Made by a program: the position numbers and the translations under genes. Source: CAZZEX01 sp964653285 (lineage in GTDB: Bacteria; Chloroflexota; Anaerolineae; B4-G1). From it: DNA of 34,643 nucleotides. A model generated the notes under the pieces. It was not told where the DNA came from and made no database searches. It worked only from the letters and a program-made list of their open reading frames with translations. Shown here one piece after another: positions 15,303-22,563 of this stretch (positions are counted from its first letter, which is position 1; the number at the start of each line of letters is the position of its first letter). The stretch covers positions 1 to 34,643 of the forward strand of contig CAZZEX010000047.1 in NCBI GenBank assembly GCA_964653285.1, in the 5' to 3' direction.

Positions 15303-15477
15303 CGTGGGTTGGCGATTGGGTGCATTTCAATCTGGGGCAGCAAACGTTTGCCCAGCGCACACCGCCGTAAACAGGCGGTGTTGGGCGGTTTTCCCCATTA
15401 GCAAAGCGGTCTAGCACTGGCGCTTCAGGCCGGTGCGGTCAACTCGCTCCCAAACTGAAAGGCACCCCATCGCTCAC

Positions 15478-15512
15478 TGCTAATTGCTAATTTGCGCAGA
15501 TTGGTGTAATAT
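15478..15512 (+). promoter_or_regulatory. Promoter of the glycosyltransferase operon, built on a heptamer repeat
   Basis: TGCTAAT is repeated twice (15478-15491) and contains TTGCTA (15484-15489). A 17-base spacer and TAATAT (15507-15512) follow. The leader to 15543 is about 24 bases. Confidence 0.6.
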
Positions 15513-15542
15513 TGGAGATACTACTTGACTTAAGAAGTGAAG

Positions 15543-16259
15543 ATGTCCAGCCTTTCAATCGTTCTTCCTGCTAACAATGAAGAGGCAACTGTCGGAAGCG
15601 TCGTGGAGGAAGTTTCCGGCGTGGCACAGCAGTTGGGGATGGATTATGAGATCATCCTGGTCAACGATGGCAGCACCGACCACACGGGTGAGATCGGCCG
15701 CGCGCTGGCGCAGCGCATTCCCAATTTCCGGCTGGTGGAGCATTATCCCAACCGGGGCTACGGGGGATCACTGAAGGCCGGGTTCGCAGCCGCGACCAAG
15801 CACCTGGTCGCGTTCTTCCCGACGGACAAGCAGTTTGTCTTCAGCGAGATCAACCGGTTTCTGGAGCGCCTTAACGAGGCGGACATCGTATCCGGCTACC
15901 GGGCCGACCGGCAGGATAATGTCATCCGCAAACTCTTCGCCCTGGGCTGGAATGTGCTGATACGGTTGCTGTTCGGCTACCTGTGCCGCGACATTGACTG
16001 TGGCTTCAAACTGTTCCGGCGCGAGGTCCTGGACCACGTGACGGTTGTCTCTGATGGGGCGATGATTGACACGGAGTTCCTGGCTGGCGCGCGGGCGCGT
16101 GGTTTCCGCATCGCTGAGGTACCGGTGACCCATTTGCCACGGGTGGCGGGCGAGGCCACCGGCGCAAATCTCAAAGTGATCGCCAGGGCGTTCCGTGACC
16201 TGGTGCGCTTCCGGCAGCGGTTGAGCCGGGAGTTGCACGAGGAAAAACACAAATGCTGA
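15543..16259 (+). CDS. Family 2 glycosyltransferase (dolichyl-phosphate-mannose synthase-like)
   Basis: The 238-residue protein has the GT-A fold hallmarks: SIVLPANNEEATVG, YEIILVNDGSTDHTG, the donor loop HYPNRGYGGSLKAGF and the FFPTDKQF acidic site, then DIDCGFKLFRREVL and the C-terminal acceptor region. It likely transfers a sugar from a nucleotide or polyprenyl phosphate donor to a lipid or glycan. No transmembrane segment is obvious, so it is a soluble/peripheral enzyme. GTG 15537 would add two residues (M-K); ATG 15543 is preferred. Its stop overlaps the next gene by 7 bases (16253 start). Confidence 0.88.
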   Translation: MSSLSIVLPANNEEATVGSVVEEVSGVAQQLGMDYEIILVNDGSTDHTGEIGRALAQRIPNFRLVEHYPNRGYGGSLKAGFAAATKHLVAFFPTDKQFVFSEINRFLERLNEADIVSGYRADRQDNVIRKLFALGWNVLIRLLFGYLCRDIDCGFKLFRREVLDHVTVVSDGAMIDTEFLAGARARGFRIAEVPVTHLPRVAGEATGANLKVIARAFRDLVRFRQRLSRELHEEKHKC

Positions 16260-16594
16260 TGTACTGGCAGGAACAACGATCCAAACGGCAGGCGTTGCTC
16301 GAGCGTGAGCTTGAGCGTATCGTTCAGGTTCTGCGCCAGATGGGAGTGCAACGTATTATTCTATTCGGCTCTGCCGCTCGAGAGGAGATCACCGTGTGGA
16401 GCGACCTCGACCTTATCGTCGTGCTGGATTCCAGCCTGCCGTTTGTCAAGCGGCTGGGGCTGCTGTACGAACGAATTCAACCCCGCGTGGGCCTTGACCT
16501 GTTGGCATATACTCCTCAGGAGTTCGAGACGCTCCGTGAGCGGCCGTTCATACGACAGGCTCTGCAGGAGGGGAGAGTGCTCTATGAGACCTGA
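16253..16594 (+). CDS. MNT-type minimal nucleotidyltransferase
   Basis: The 113-residue protein has the pol-beta minimal nucleotidyltransferase motif LFGSAAREEITVWSDLDLIVVL (GS then DxD, about residues 40-61) and a third acidic site in VGLDLLAYTP. In type VII toxin-antitoxin pairs MntA AMPylates and silences the HEPN toxin. It overlaps the glycosyltransferase by 7 bases and the HEPN gene by 11, so the genes are translationally coupled. Confidence 0.88.
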   Translation: MLMYWQEQRSKRQALLERELERIVQVLRQMGVQRIILFGSAAREEITVWSDLDLIVVLDSSLPFVKRLGLLYERIQPRVGLDLLAYTPQEFETLRERPFIRQALQEGRVLYET

Positions 16595-16994
16595 TCCGAG
16601 AGAGGAGGGCAAGCGTTGGTTGCAACAGGCTCGACAGGACCTTGATGATGCCCGTTACAACCAGGCTGGAGGGCGTTACCACCTGACGTGCTTTCTGGCC
16701 CAACAGGCTGCTGAAAAGGCACTGAAGGGCTACCTGTATGCTCAGGGAGTAGAAAGGGTATGGGGCCATTCGGTGGCTGACCTGGCCCGACAAGCCGCAG
16801 AGTGTGATGCCTGTTTCGAGGCGCTGATTAGTGTAGGAGGGGGACTTGACCGTCACTACATCCCCACCCGCTACCCAAACGGACTACCTGGTGGGATTCC
16901 GGCGGAAGCCTTCGATGCCGAGGATGCAGAAAAGGCGCTTCGTCAGGCGCAGCATATCGTCCGACAGGTCGAAGAGGTGTTGGAAAGTGCCTGA
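16584..16994 (+). CDS. HEPN-domain protein, partner of the MNT protein
   Basis: The 136-residue helical protein starts at ATG 16584 (GGAGGGGAGAG upstream). It contains RWLQQARQDLDDARYN, the helix CFLAQQAAEKALKGYLYAQG, GHSVADLARQA and LDRHYIPTRYPNG, all typical of the HEPN family found next to MNT proteins. I see no clear RxxxxH RNase motif; this subfamily shows the DRxYIPTRYP pattern instead, so toxicity is not certain. It overlaps the MNT gene upstream and the MazG-like gene downstream by 8 bases. Confidence 0.86.
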   Translation: MRPDPREEGKRWLQQARQDLDDARYNQAGGRYHLTCFLAQQAAEKALKGYLYAQGVERVWGHSVADLARQAAECDACFEALISVGGGLDRHYIPTRYPNGLPGGIPAEAFDAEDAEKALRQAQHIVRQVEEVLESA

Positions 16995-17310
16995 AGATAG
17001 GTCGGTGGACTGGCAACAACGAGTCGCCACCTTCGCCCGTCGTCACGATCTCCTGTACGACCCGGCCATCCACGCGCTCGACCTGGTCTCCGAAGTCGGC
17101 GAGGTGGCGAAGGAGGTGCTGCTGACCACCGACTACGGGCGGCGAGCGCCACAGTTTCGTCCCGAATTGGCGGATGAACTGGGGGATGTGCTCTACAGCC
17201 TGCTGGCACTGACCGAAGCCTGTGGCGTGGATGCCAATATCGCGCTCAGCGACGCCCTGGAGAAGTACGAGCGCCGGCTGACAGAACAAAGGAGAGCGGG
17301 ATCGAAATGA
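16987..17310 (+). CDS. MazG-like nucleotide pyrophosphohydrolase
   Basis: The 107-residue protein has MazG family elements: DWQQRVATFARRHDL, LDLVSEVGEVAKEVLLTTD (first E-x-x-E metal site) and FRPELADELGDVLYSLLALTEACGVD (second acidic site). MazG-type enzymes hydrolyse NTPs or dNTPs to monophosphates, often for nucleotide-pool or stress control. GTG 16987 (VPEDRSVDW) is used, with GTG 17005 an alternative. Its stop overlaps the rnc start (ATGA at 17307-17310). Confidence 0.85.
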   Translation: MPEDRSVDWQQRVATFARRHDLLYDPAIHALDLVSEVGEVAKEVLLTTDYGRRAPQFRPELADELGDVLYSLLALTEACGVDANIALSDALEKYERRLTEQRRAGSK

Positions 17311-18095
17311 GCAACGGCCCAACAACCAACAACCAGCATCCAGCATCCAGCATCCAGCATCCTGCCACTGACCTCGAAGCCTTTCAGCAAGTGCTGGGAT
17401 ACCACTTTCGTGACTTGAATCTTCTCCTTCGCGCCCTCACCCATCCCTCCTACGTCAACGAACATCCGGAGGATGAGACTGGCGACAACCAGCGCCTCGA
17501 GTTCCTGGGCGACGCGGTGCTCGACTTCGTCGCTGGCGCGTGGGTCTATCGTCACTACCCCGATTTCGACGAGGGACGGATGACCCGTCGGCGAGCGTCC
17601 CTGGTGCGCACCGAGACGCTAGCGCGGCTTGCCAGGCAGGTGGGGATCGGGAGGGCGTTGCGGCTGGGTCACGGAGAAGAGGAGGCGGGCGGGCGGGAGC
17701 GAGACGCGAACCTGTGTGATGCCTTCGAGGCCGTCGTGGGTGCACTCTACCTCGACGGCGGGCTGGTGGCCGCCGGGGCCTTCGTTGAGCCGCTCATTGG
17801 GCCGGTGGCCGAGGCGACCCTGGCGGCAGAGGCAGATTGGGATGCCAAGAGTCGCCTTCAAGAGTGGAGCCAGGCCGCGCTGGCGGTCACGCCTCGCTAT
17901 CGCATCGTCGCCGAAAAAGGGCCTGATCACGCCAAGACCTTTGTAACAGAGGTGCTTCTGGGCAAGAAGGTGGCGGGTCAGGGAGCGGGGCACAGCAAAC
18001 AGGCGGCCGAGCAGGCGGCGGCCTGGGCAGCGTGGAAATCGCTCATGGAGCAGGAATCCGTAGCGTCAGAAGCGTCACCTCCGGGCGGCAGTTGA
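17307..18095 (+). CDS. rnc: Ribonuclease III
   Basis: RNase III cuts double-stranded RNA in rRNA and mRNA processing. The 262-residue protein has the signature NQRLEFLGDAVLDFV, the second acidic site DAFEAVVGALYLDGG and a C-terminal dsRNA-binding domain (DAKSRLQEWSQ, GPDHAKTFVTEVLLG, GHSKQAAEQAAAWAAWKSL). The first 20 residues (TTNNQHPASSIQHPA) are encoded by a heptamer repeat array and precede the conserved LEAFQQVLGYHF start of the fold, so they look like an acquired extension. The last 53 bases overlap, in antisense, the 3' end of the phosphoesterase gene. Confidence 0.95.
   Translation: MSNGPTTNNQHPASSIQHPATDLEAFQQVLGYHFRDLNLLLRALTHPSYVNEHPEDETGDNQRLEFLGDAVLDFVAGAWVYRHYPDFDEGRMTRRRASLVRTETLARLARQVGIGRALRLGHGEEEAGGRERDANLCDAFEAVVGALYLDGGLVAAGAFVEPLIGPVAEATLAAEADWDAKSRLQEWSQAALAVTPRYRIVAEKGPDHAKTFVTEVLLGKKVAGQGAGHSKQAAEQAAAWAAWKSLMEQESVASEASPPGGS
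17320..17361. repeat. Heptamer repeat array inside rnc
   Basis: CAACAAC x2 then CAGCATC x4 in 7-base register. The same sequence family as the array in tilS (10307), in opposite orientation but giving the same peptide in each gene. Confidence 0.9.
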
Positions 18096-18963
18096 AGCGC
18101 ACCGCCGGGGTGATCAGCCCCACGCCCCGGTTGACGTAGAGCCACGTGCTGCTCACCTGGTACAGCCCCGCGTAGTACTTGCGGGCCAGGTAAGGCAGAG
18201 AGAGTGGCCCGACGAGGGGTAACCGCACTTGTCCCCCATGAGAGTGGCCCGAGAGTTGCAGGCTCACCCGCCCGTCGGTTGTCACCTCGTCGGCGTAGTC
18301 GGGTTCGTGGGCCAGGAGCACGATCGTCGCGCCAGACGGCACCTCCTCCAGCGCCTCATCCAGGTCGGCGTGCTGTTCCCATACGTCGTCCACCGCCGCT
18401 ACCCACAGCCCATCCGCCACCTCTTGTGCCGCGTTGCGCAGCACGGTCAGCCCGGCATCAGCCAGCGCCCCGGCGACGGTGTCAGCGTCCGTCCAATGGT
18501 CGTGGTTGCCCAGGCAAGCCAGCACGTTACCCCCCCCCGCCCCCCCTACGAGGGGAGGAGTCTTCCCCCTCGCCCCCCCGAAGCGGAGGGGAGATTCCCT
18601 GCTGGAGGTCATCAGGGGAGAGAGTGCCTCCGCGCAAGAGGAAGCGTAGTCGGCGGAGCGCGATACGTAGTCGCCGGTCAGCACGACCAGGTTAGCCTCC
18701 TGCCGCAGTGCCAGTTCTACCGCTTGTGTGATGTCTTCCTGCGTTATCCACGGCCCGCGGTGCAGGTCCGAGAGCTGCGCGATGGTGAACCCGTCGAGGT
18801 CGGCGGGCAGGCCAGGGATCGGTACGTCCACTCGCTCCAGCGCCAGCCAGTGCGGCTCGACGAGCGTGGCGTAGCCCAATCCCCCCAGGGCCGAAAGCCC
18901 AGTCGCTGCCGTGCTGCCCAGCATCAACCTGAGAAAGTATCGTCGCGTGAACCTGCGTGCCAT
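18043..18963 (-). CDS. Tat-exported calcineurin-like phosphoesterase (YkuE/YaeI type)
   Basis: The N-terminus MARRFTRRYFLRLMLGSTAATGL is a twin-arginine signal (TRRYFLR) with a hydrophobic core. The metal-binding set of the calcineurin fold follows: SDLHRG, LTGDYVS, LGNHDHW, LAHEPD and SGHSHGGQ. YkuE/YaeI-like relatives act outside the cytoplasm on phosphodiester-containing substrates; the substrate is unknown here. The start is ATG 18963 with TATAAT only 6 bases upstream, so the mRNA is probably leaderless. A repeat-like stretch at about 18531-18606 adds SRESPLRFGGARGKTPPLVG just before the GNHD motif. The 3' end overlaps rnc by 53 bases. Confidence 0.9.
   Translation of the reverse strand: MARRFTRRYFLRLMLGSTAATGLSALGGLGYATLVEPHWLALERVDVPIPGLPADLDGFTIAQLSDLHRGPWITQEDITQAVELALRQEANLVVLTGDYVSRSADYASSCAEALSPLMTSSRESPLRFGGARGKTPPLVGGAGGGNVLACLGNHDHWTDADTVAGALADAGLTVLRNAAQEVADGLWVAAVDDVWEQHADLDEALEEVPSGATIVLLAHEPDYADEVTTDGRVSLQLSGHSHGGQVRLPLVGPLSLPYLARKYYAGLYQVSSTWLYVNRGVGLITPAVRFNCRPEVTLLTLRIPAP
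18531..18606. repeat. GC-rich repeat inserted in frame in the phosphoesterase
   Basis: Poly-C blocks alternate with AGGGGAGGAG, GAAGCGGAGGGG and similar pieces. On the coding strand CCCCTC and GAGGGG arms pair. It gives a Pro/Gly/Arg-rich loop not expected in the family. Confidence 0.6.
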
Positions 18964-18969
18964 GCTTCC

Positions 18970-18997
18970 ATTATACGTCCTCTCCTGCAATTTGCAA
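18970..18997 (-). promoter_or_regulatory. Promoter of the phosphoesterase gene, leaderless
   Basis: On the minus strand TTGCAA (18997-18992), a 16-base spacer and TATAAT (18975-18970). The predicted start is at about the ATG (18963). The -35 box is part of the heptamer array. Confidence 0.6.
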
Positions 18998-19020
18998 TCT
19001 GCAATCTGCAATTTGCCATC
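18986..19020. repeat. Heptamer repeat array between divergent promoters
   Basis: TGCAATT, TGCAATC x2, TGCAATT, TGCCATC: five units. TTGCAA is palindromic, so the array can give -35 boxes in both directions. Confidence 0.9.
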
Positions 19021-19041
19021 TCCTCCCAAGCGCGGTATACT
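19013..19041 (+). promoter_or_regulatory. Promoter of smc
   Basis: TTGCCA (19013-19018, last heptamer unit), a 17-base spacer and TATACT (19036-19041). The start is predicted near 19048, only about 10 bases before the ATG. Confidence 0.65.
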
Positions 19042-19057
19042 GTGCACACAGAGACCT

Positions 19058-22000
19058 ATGCGCCTCAACTATCTCACAATCCAGGGCTATAAGTCCTTCG
19101 CGACCAAAACCGAATTCCTGTTCCCCACCGGCATCACAGCCATCGTTGGCCCCAACGGGTCGGGCAAGAGTAATATCGCCGACGGGATCCGCTGGGTGTT
19201 GGGCGAACAGCGCATGCGCACCTTGCGAGGGAAGTCCACCGCCGACATGATCTTCGCCGGCGGGCGACGTCGCGCCCGGGCCGGCATGGCTGAAGTCTCC
19301 TTGACGCTCGACAACTCCGACGGCTGGCTGCCGATTGAGTTCAGCGAAGTCACTCTCACCCGCCGCGCCTATCGCCCCGGCGACAATGAGTATCTCATCA
19401 ACGGAGCGCGGGTGCGCCTGCGTGACATCACGGCATTGCTGGCCGAGAGTGGCCTCAGCCAGCGCGCCTACACCATCATCGGCCAGGGACTGGTAGATGC
19501 GGCGCTCTCGCTGCGCCCCCAGGAGCGGCGCATGCTGTTCGAGGAAGCCGCCGGCATCAGATTCTACCGCGACCGGCGGGAGGATGCCGTCCAGCGCCTG
19601 GACGAGACGCAGCGCAATCTGGAGCGTGTCTACGATATTATCAGTGAGATCACCCCCCGCCTGCGGCGGCTCGAGCGGGAGACGGAGCGGGTGGAGGAAC
19701 ACCGGCGGCTGGCGGCTCACCTGGAGCGATTACAACGCACCTGGTACGGCTACCATTGGGGGCGCCAGCAGGTCGCGCTGGACCGTGCCCTGGAAAGGGC
19801 CTCCATCCTGGAATCCAGCCTGGAGGAGCAGCAGGGGGAAGCCTCCGCGCTGAGCGAGCGATTTGTCCAACTGCGCCAGCAGGAGAGCAAACTGCGCGCC
19901 AGGCTGCGTGATTGGCACCGCGAAAGCGCCGACCTTCACGATCACGCCAACGAGGTGCAGCGCGAACTGGCTGTGGCGGAGGAGCGGACACGATTGCTGA
20001 AGGTCCGGCGTGAGGAGCTGCTGGCTGAACTCGAACCGTTGAGCGGCCAGCAAGAGGCGCAGGCGGGTAAAGTTGCCCAGACCCATGCTCAGGTCGAGCG
20101 ACTGGAACGCGAACTGGCGGAGCGCAAGGAGCGGTTGGCGGACCTGGAGCAGGAGTGGGCCACCGTGAAGGAGCAGGCCCACGAGCCTGTCCGGCGGCGC
20201 ACCCAGGTGGAGCAGGAGTTGCGCACCCATCGCGCGCAGTTGGAACAGTTGAACCAGGCGCTCCTCGAAGCCCGTGCGGAGGCAGCCCGCCTGGCAGGCG
20301 AGCAGGAGGCGTTGAGCCGGATGCGCGCTGCGGGGGCTGCCTGCGGCGCAGACGTCCAGGCGCTGCTCCAGGCCGATCTGGACGGTGTTCTCGGGCCACT
20401 GGCGGCGCTGATTCAGGTACCTCCTGAGTGGGAGCGCGCCATCAGGGCCGCGCTGGGTGCTGACCTTCAGGCCATCGTGGTGGAGCGGGCTTCTATCGCG
20501 GAGGAGGCGTGCCGGATCCTCGAATCCACAGGAGGGCGGCTGACTCTGTTGCCACTGGATACCCTCCGCCCGGCCTCCCCGTTGCCCTCGGGCGCGCTGC
20601 GTGGTGCCGACGTCGTTACCTGCGACCGGGCCGGCGACGAGCGCGTGCGACTGGCGGTCGAGACGGTGCTGGGGGCTGTCGCTCTGTGCGACGACCTGGC
20701 GGCGGCCCGGGCGCTGCTCCCCGCTATGCCGCCGGGGAGCCGCTGCGTCACTGCCACAGGCATCGTCCTGCGAGCCGACGGCGCGCTCTCGGTGGGATGG
20801 GCTGGGGCGGGCGATGTCGGTGTCAGTTCCCTTGCGAACGAGCGGGCCTGGCGGGAACTCCCCGCCCAATTGCAGGAGGCCCGGCAACGCTGCCAGGAGA
20901 TCGAGGATCAGCAGCGTGTGGAGGTCGAACGGATTGCGGCGCTGGAGGCCCAGTTGGAGGAACTGGCCCAGCAGGTGGCAGTTGCCGGTGGGGAGGCGGC
21001 ACGGGTCGAACGGGAGGCGATGGGGAAGGCCCGCACCGAGGTCGCAGTGGTCGAGGAGGCACTGCGTAACCAACAGGCTGCCTGGCAACGGGAGACGGCG
21101 CTGCTGGACCGGCTTCGGGCGCAGGTGTCCGCCCGCAGTCAGCGGGCTGCGGAACTGGAGGATGAGCACGCCGCGATCGGCGCGCGCACCCAGGAATTGC
21201 GTGTGGAAGCATCGCGGATGGAAGCACAACTGCGCCAGGTGAGCACGCGCATTCAGCCGGCCGAGGAGGAACTGGCACGGTTCCGCGAGGAGCAGATAGC
21301 GCTGGAGAAGCAAGAGCGGTGGGCCCGCGATCGGGTGCGCGATACGGAGGCCCGTCAGGGCCACGCCCAACTGGACGTCGCCCGCTGCCGGGACGAGTTG
21401 CGGCTTTTAGCCCGGCGCATTGAGGAAGACCTGGGGCTGGTAGAACTGGAACTGTCGGAGAGCGTCACGGCACAGACCCCGCTGCCATTGCGACCGCTCG
21501 TCTCCCAGCTCCCGGTCGTCGAGGAACTACCCGAAGGATTAGAAGGGGAGGTTCAGCGACTCAAGGCCCGCCTCCGCCGGTTGGGGTCGGTCAATCCCAA
21601 CGCACCCTCCGACTATGCCGAGGTCCAGGAGCGGCATCGTTTCCTCACTGGCCAGTCGGCCGACCTGGAGGCGGCTTCGGCCCAACTGCGCCAGGTGGTG
21701 GGCGAATTGGACGCACTGATGGAGACTGCCTTTCAGGAGACCTTCGACGCGGTGGCGGTCAGGTTCTCCGAGATGTTCACGGCGTTGTTCGACGGCGGTA
21801 GCGCACGGTTGGAGTTGACCGAGCCTGGTGATCTGATGAACACCGGCGTGGACATCATCGCCCGGCCTCCGGGCAAGCGCGCGCAGCGGTTGGCGCTCCT
21901 CTCCGGCGGGGAGCGGGCTCTGACCGCAACTGCGCTTCTGTTCGCTCTCCTCCGCGTCAGCCCGACCCCCTTCTGCGTACTCGATGAGGTGGACGCGATG

Positions 22001-22174
22001 CTCGACGAGGCGAACGTGGGGCGCTTCCGCGCGATGCTGGAGGAATTGGCGCAGCAGACCCAGTTCATCGTCATCACCCACAACCGGGTCACCGTCGAGG
22101 CCGCCGATACCATCTACGGCATTTCGATGGGCGCGGATGGGGTTTCACAGGTGGTGTCGCTCCAGATGGACTAG
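19058..22174 (+). CDS. smc: Chromosome segregation protein SMC
   Basis: SMC dimers organise and segregate the chromosome with ScpA/ScpB. The 1038-residue protein has an N-terminal ATPase half with Walker A GPNGSGKSN (residues 31-39) and AYTIIGQGLVDAAL, a long coiled coil (about 180-450), a hinge around 450-590 (LGPLAALIQVPPEWERAIRAALG), a return coiled coil, and the ABC signature LLSGGERALTATALLFALL with Walker B FCVLDEVDAMLDEANV near the end. At 1038 residues it is somewhat shorter than the usual 1150-1200, mainly in the coils. ATG 19058 begins the canonical MRLNYLTIQGYKSFA; the open frame extends upstream but that part is non-homologous. Confidence 0.95.
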   Translation: MRLNYLTIQGYKSFATKTEFLFPTGITAIVGPNGSGKSNIADGIRWVLGEQRMRTLRGKSTADMIFAGGRRRARAGMAEVSLTLDNSDGWLPIEFSEVTLTRRAYRPGDNEYLINGARVRLRDITALLAESGLSQRAYTIIGQGLVDAALSLRPQERRMLFEEAAGIRFYRDRREDAVQRLDETQRNLERVYDIISEITPRLRRLERETERVEEHRRLAAHLERLQRTWYGYHWGRQQVALDRALERASILESSLEEQQGEASALSERFVQLRQQESKLRARLRDWHRESADLHDHANEVQRELAVAEERTRLLKVRREELLAELEPLSGQQEAQAGKVAQTHAQVERLERELAERKERLADLEQEWATVKEQAHEPVRRRTQVEQELRTHRAQLEQLNQALLEARAEAARLAGEQEALSRMRAAGAACGADVQALLQADLDGVLGPLAALIQVPPEWERAIRAALGADLQAIVVERASIAEEACRILESTGGRLTLLPLDTLRPASPLPSGALRGADVVTCDRAGDERVRLAVETVLGAVALCDDLAAARALLPAMPPGSRCVTATGIVLRADGALSVGWAGAGDVGVSSLANERAWRELPAQLQEARQRCQEIEDQQRVEVERIAALEAQLEELAQQVAVAGGEAARVEREAMGKARTEVAVVEEALRNQQAAWQRETALLDRLRAQVSARSQRAAELEDEHAAIGARTQELRVEASRMEAQLRQVSTRIQPAEEELARFREEQIALEKQERWARDRVRDTEARQGHAQLDVARCRDELRLLARRIEEDLGLVELELSESVTAQTPLPLRPLVSQLPVVEELPEGLEGEVQRLKARLRRLGSVNPNAPSDYAEVQERHRFLTGQSADLEAASAQLRQVVGELDALMETAFQETFDAVAVRFSEMFTALFDGGSARLELTEPGDLMNTGVDIIARPPGKRAQRLALLSGGERALTATALLFALLRVSPTPFCVLDEVDAMLDEANVGRFRAMLEELAQQTQFIVITHNRVTVEAADTIYGISMGADGVSQVVSLQMD

Positions 22175-22175
22175 C

Positions 22176-22203
22176 GTTAGCGGTTAGCAGTTAGCAGTTA
22201 GCC
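22176..22203. repeat. Heptamer repeat array after smc
   Basis: GTTAGCG, GTTAGCA x2, GTTAGCC immediately after the smc stop codon. Confidence 0.85.
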
Positions 22204-22285
22204 GGCAGCAGGGGGACTGAAGAAATCTATGTATGGTGATGTACAGGGAATAGATGGCGGTCTACATCATGCCGGGAGGGATAAA

Positions 22286-22498
22286 ATGCGCCTGGCGGTT
22301 CTGGCTGATATTCACGGCAACTTGCCTGCACTGAAAGCAGTGCTGGCGGATGCACAGCTGAGCCGCTGCTCCGAGCCCCCGTCTCGGGGGCGTCCCATGC
22401 GGAGAATAACCACTCAGGGTGAGGTACTCTCGCTGTCGCCGCCCTCGGGGACGAGGGCTGGGAGACTGAAAACAACTGGCCTGCGACAGGCTGAGTAG
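22286..22498 (+). pseudogene. Truncated metallophosphoesterase gene
   Basis: GGGAGGG precedes ATG 22286. The first 25 residues (MRLAVLADIHGNLPALKAVL) are the unmistakable start of a YfcE-like phosphoesterase, including the DxH metal site. After ADAQ the frame runs into repeat-like sequence with two GC-rich hairpins and ends at 22498 without any further phosphoesterase motifs. A repeat insertion or deletion has probably destroyed the gene. Confidence 0.7.
22375..22458. repeat. Two GC-rich hairpins
   Basis: GCCCCCG-TCT-CGGGGGC (22375-22391) and GCCCTCG-GGGA-CGAGGGC (22441-22458). They are similar in form and mark the sequence that replaces the phosphoesterase body. Confidence 0.7.
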
Positions 22499-22563
22499 TA
22501 ACGGGGTGAGGCGGCGAGGAGCAAGCAATAGGCCCACCTGGCACTGGAAAGAGAGGTAGTCGT

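Larger units (their letters stand above)
15183..15542. other. Intergenic region between ftsY and the glycosyltransferase gene
   Basis: The 360 bases hold both promoters (ftsY minus, glycosyltransferase plus), two heptamer arrays, and a hairpin CACCGCC...GGCGGTG (15360-15380). No gene is apparent. Confidence 0.7.

Noticed and set aside
15360..15380. Terminator (CACCGCC...GGCGGTG)
   Set aside because: The 7-bp stem has a 7-base loop and no adjacent T-run, and it does not follow any gene end.
19730..21370. 546-residue minus-strand frame opposite smc
   Set aside because: Leucine- and glutamine-rich shadow of the smc coiled coil.
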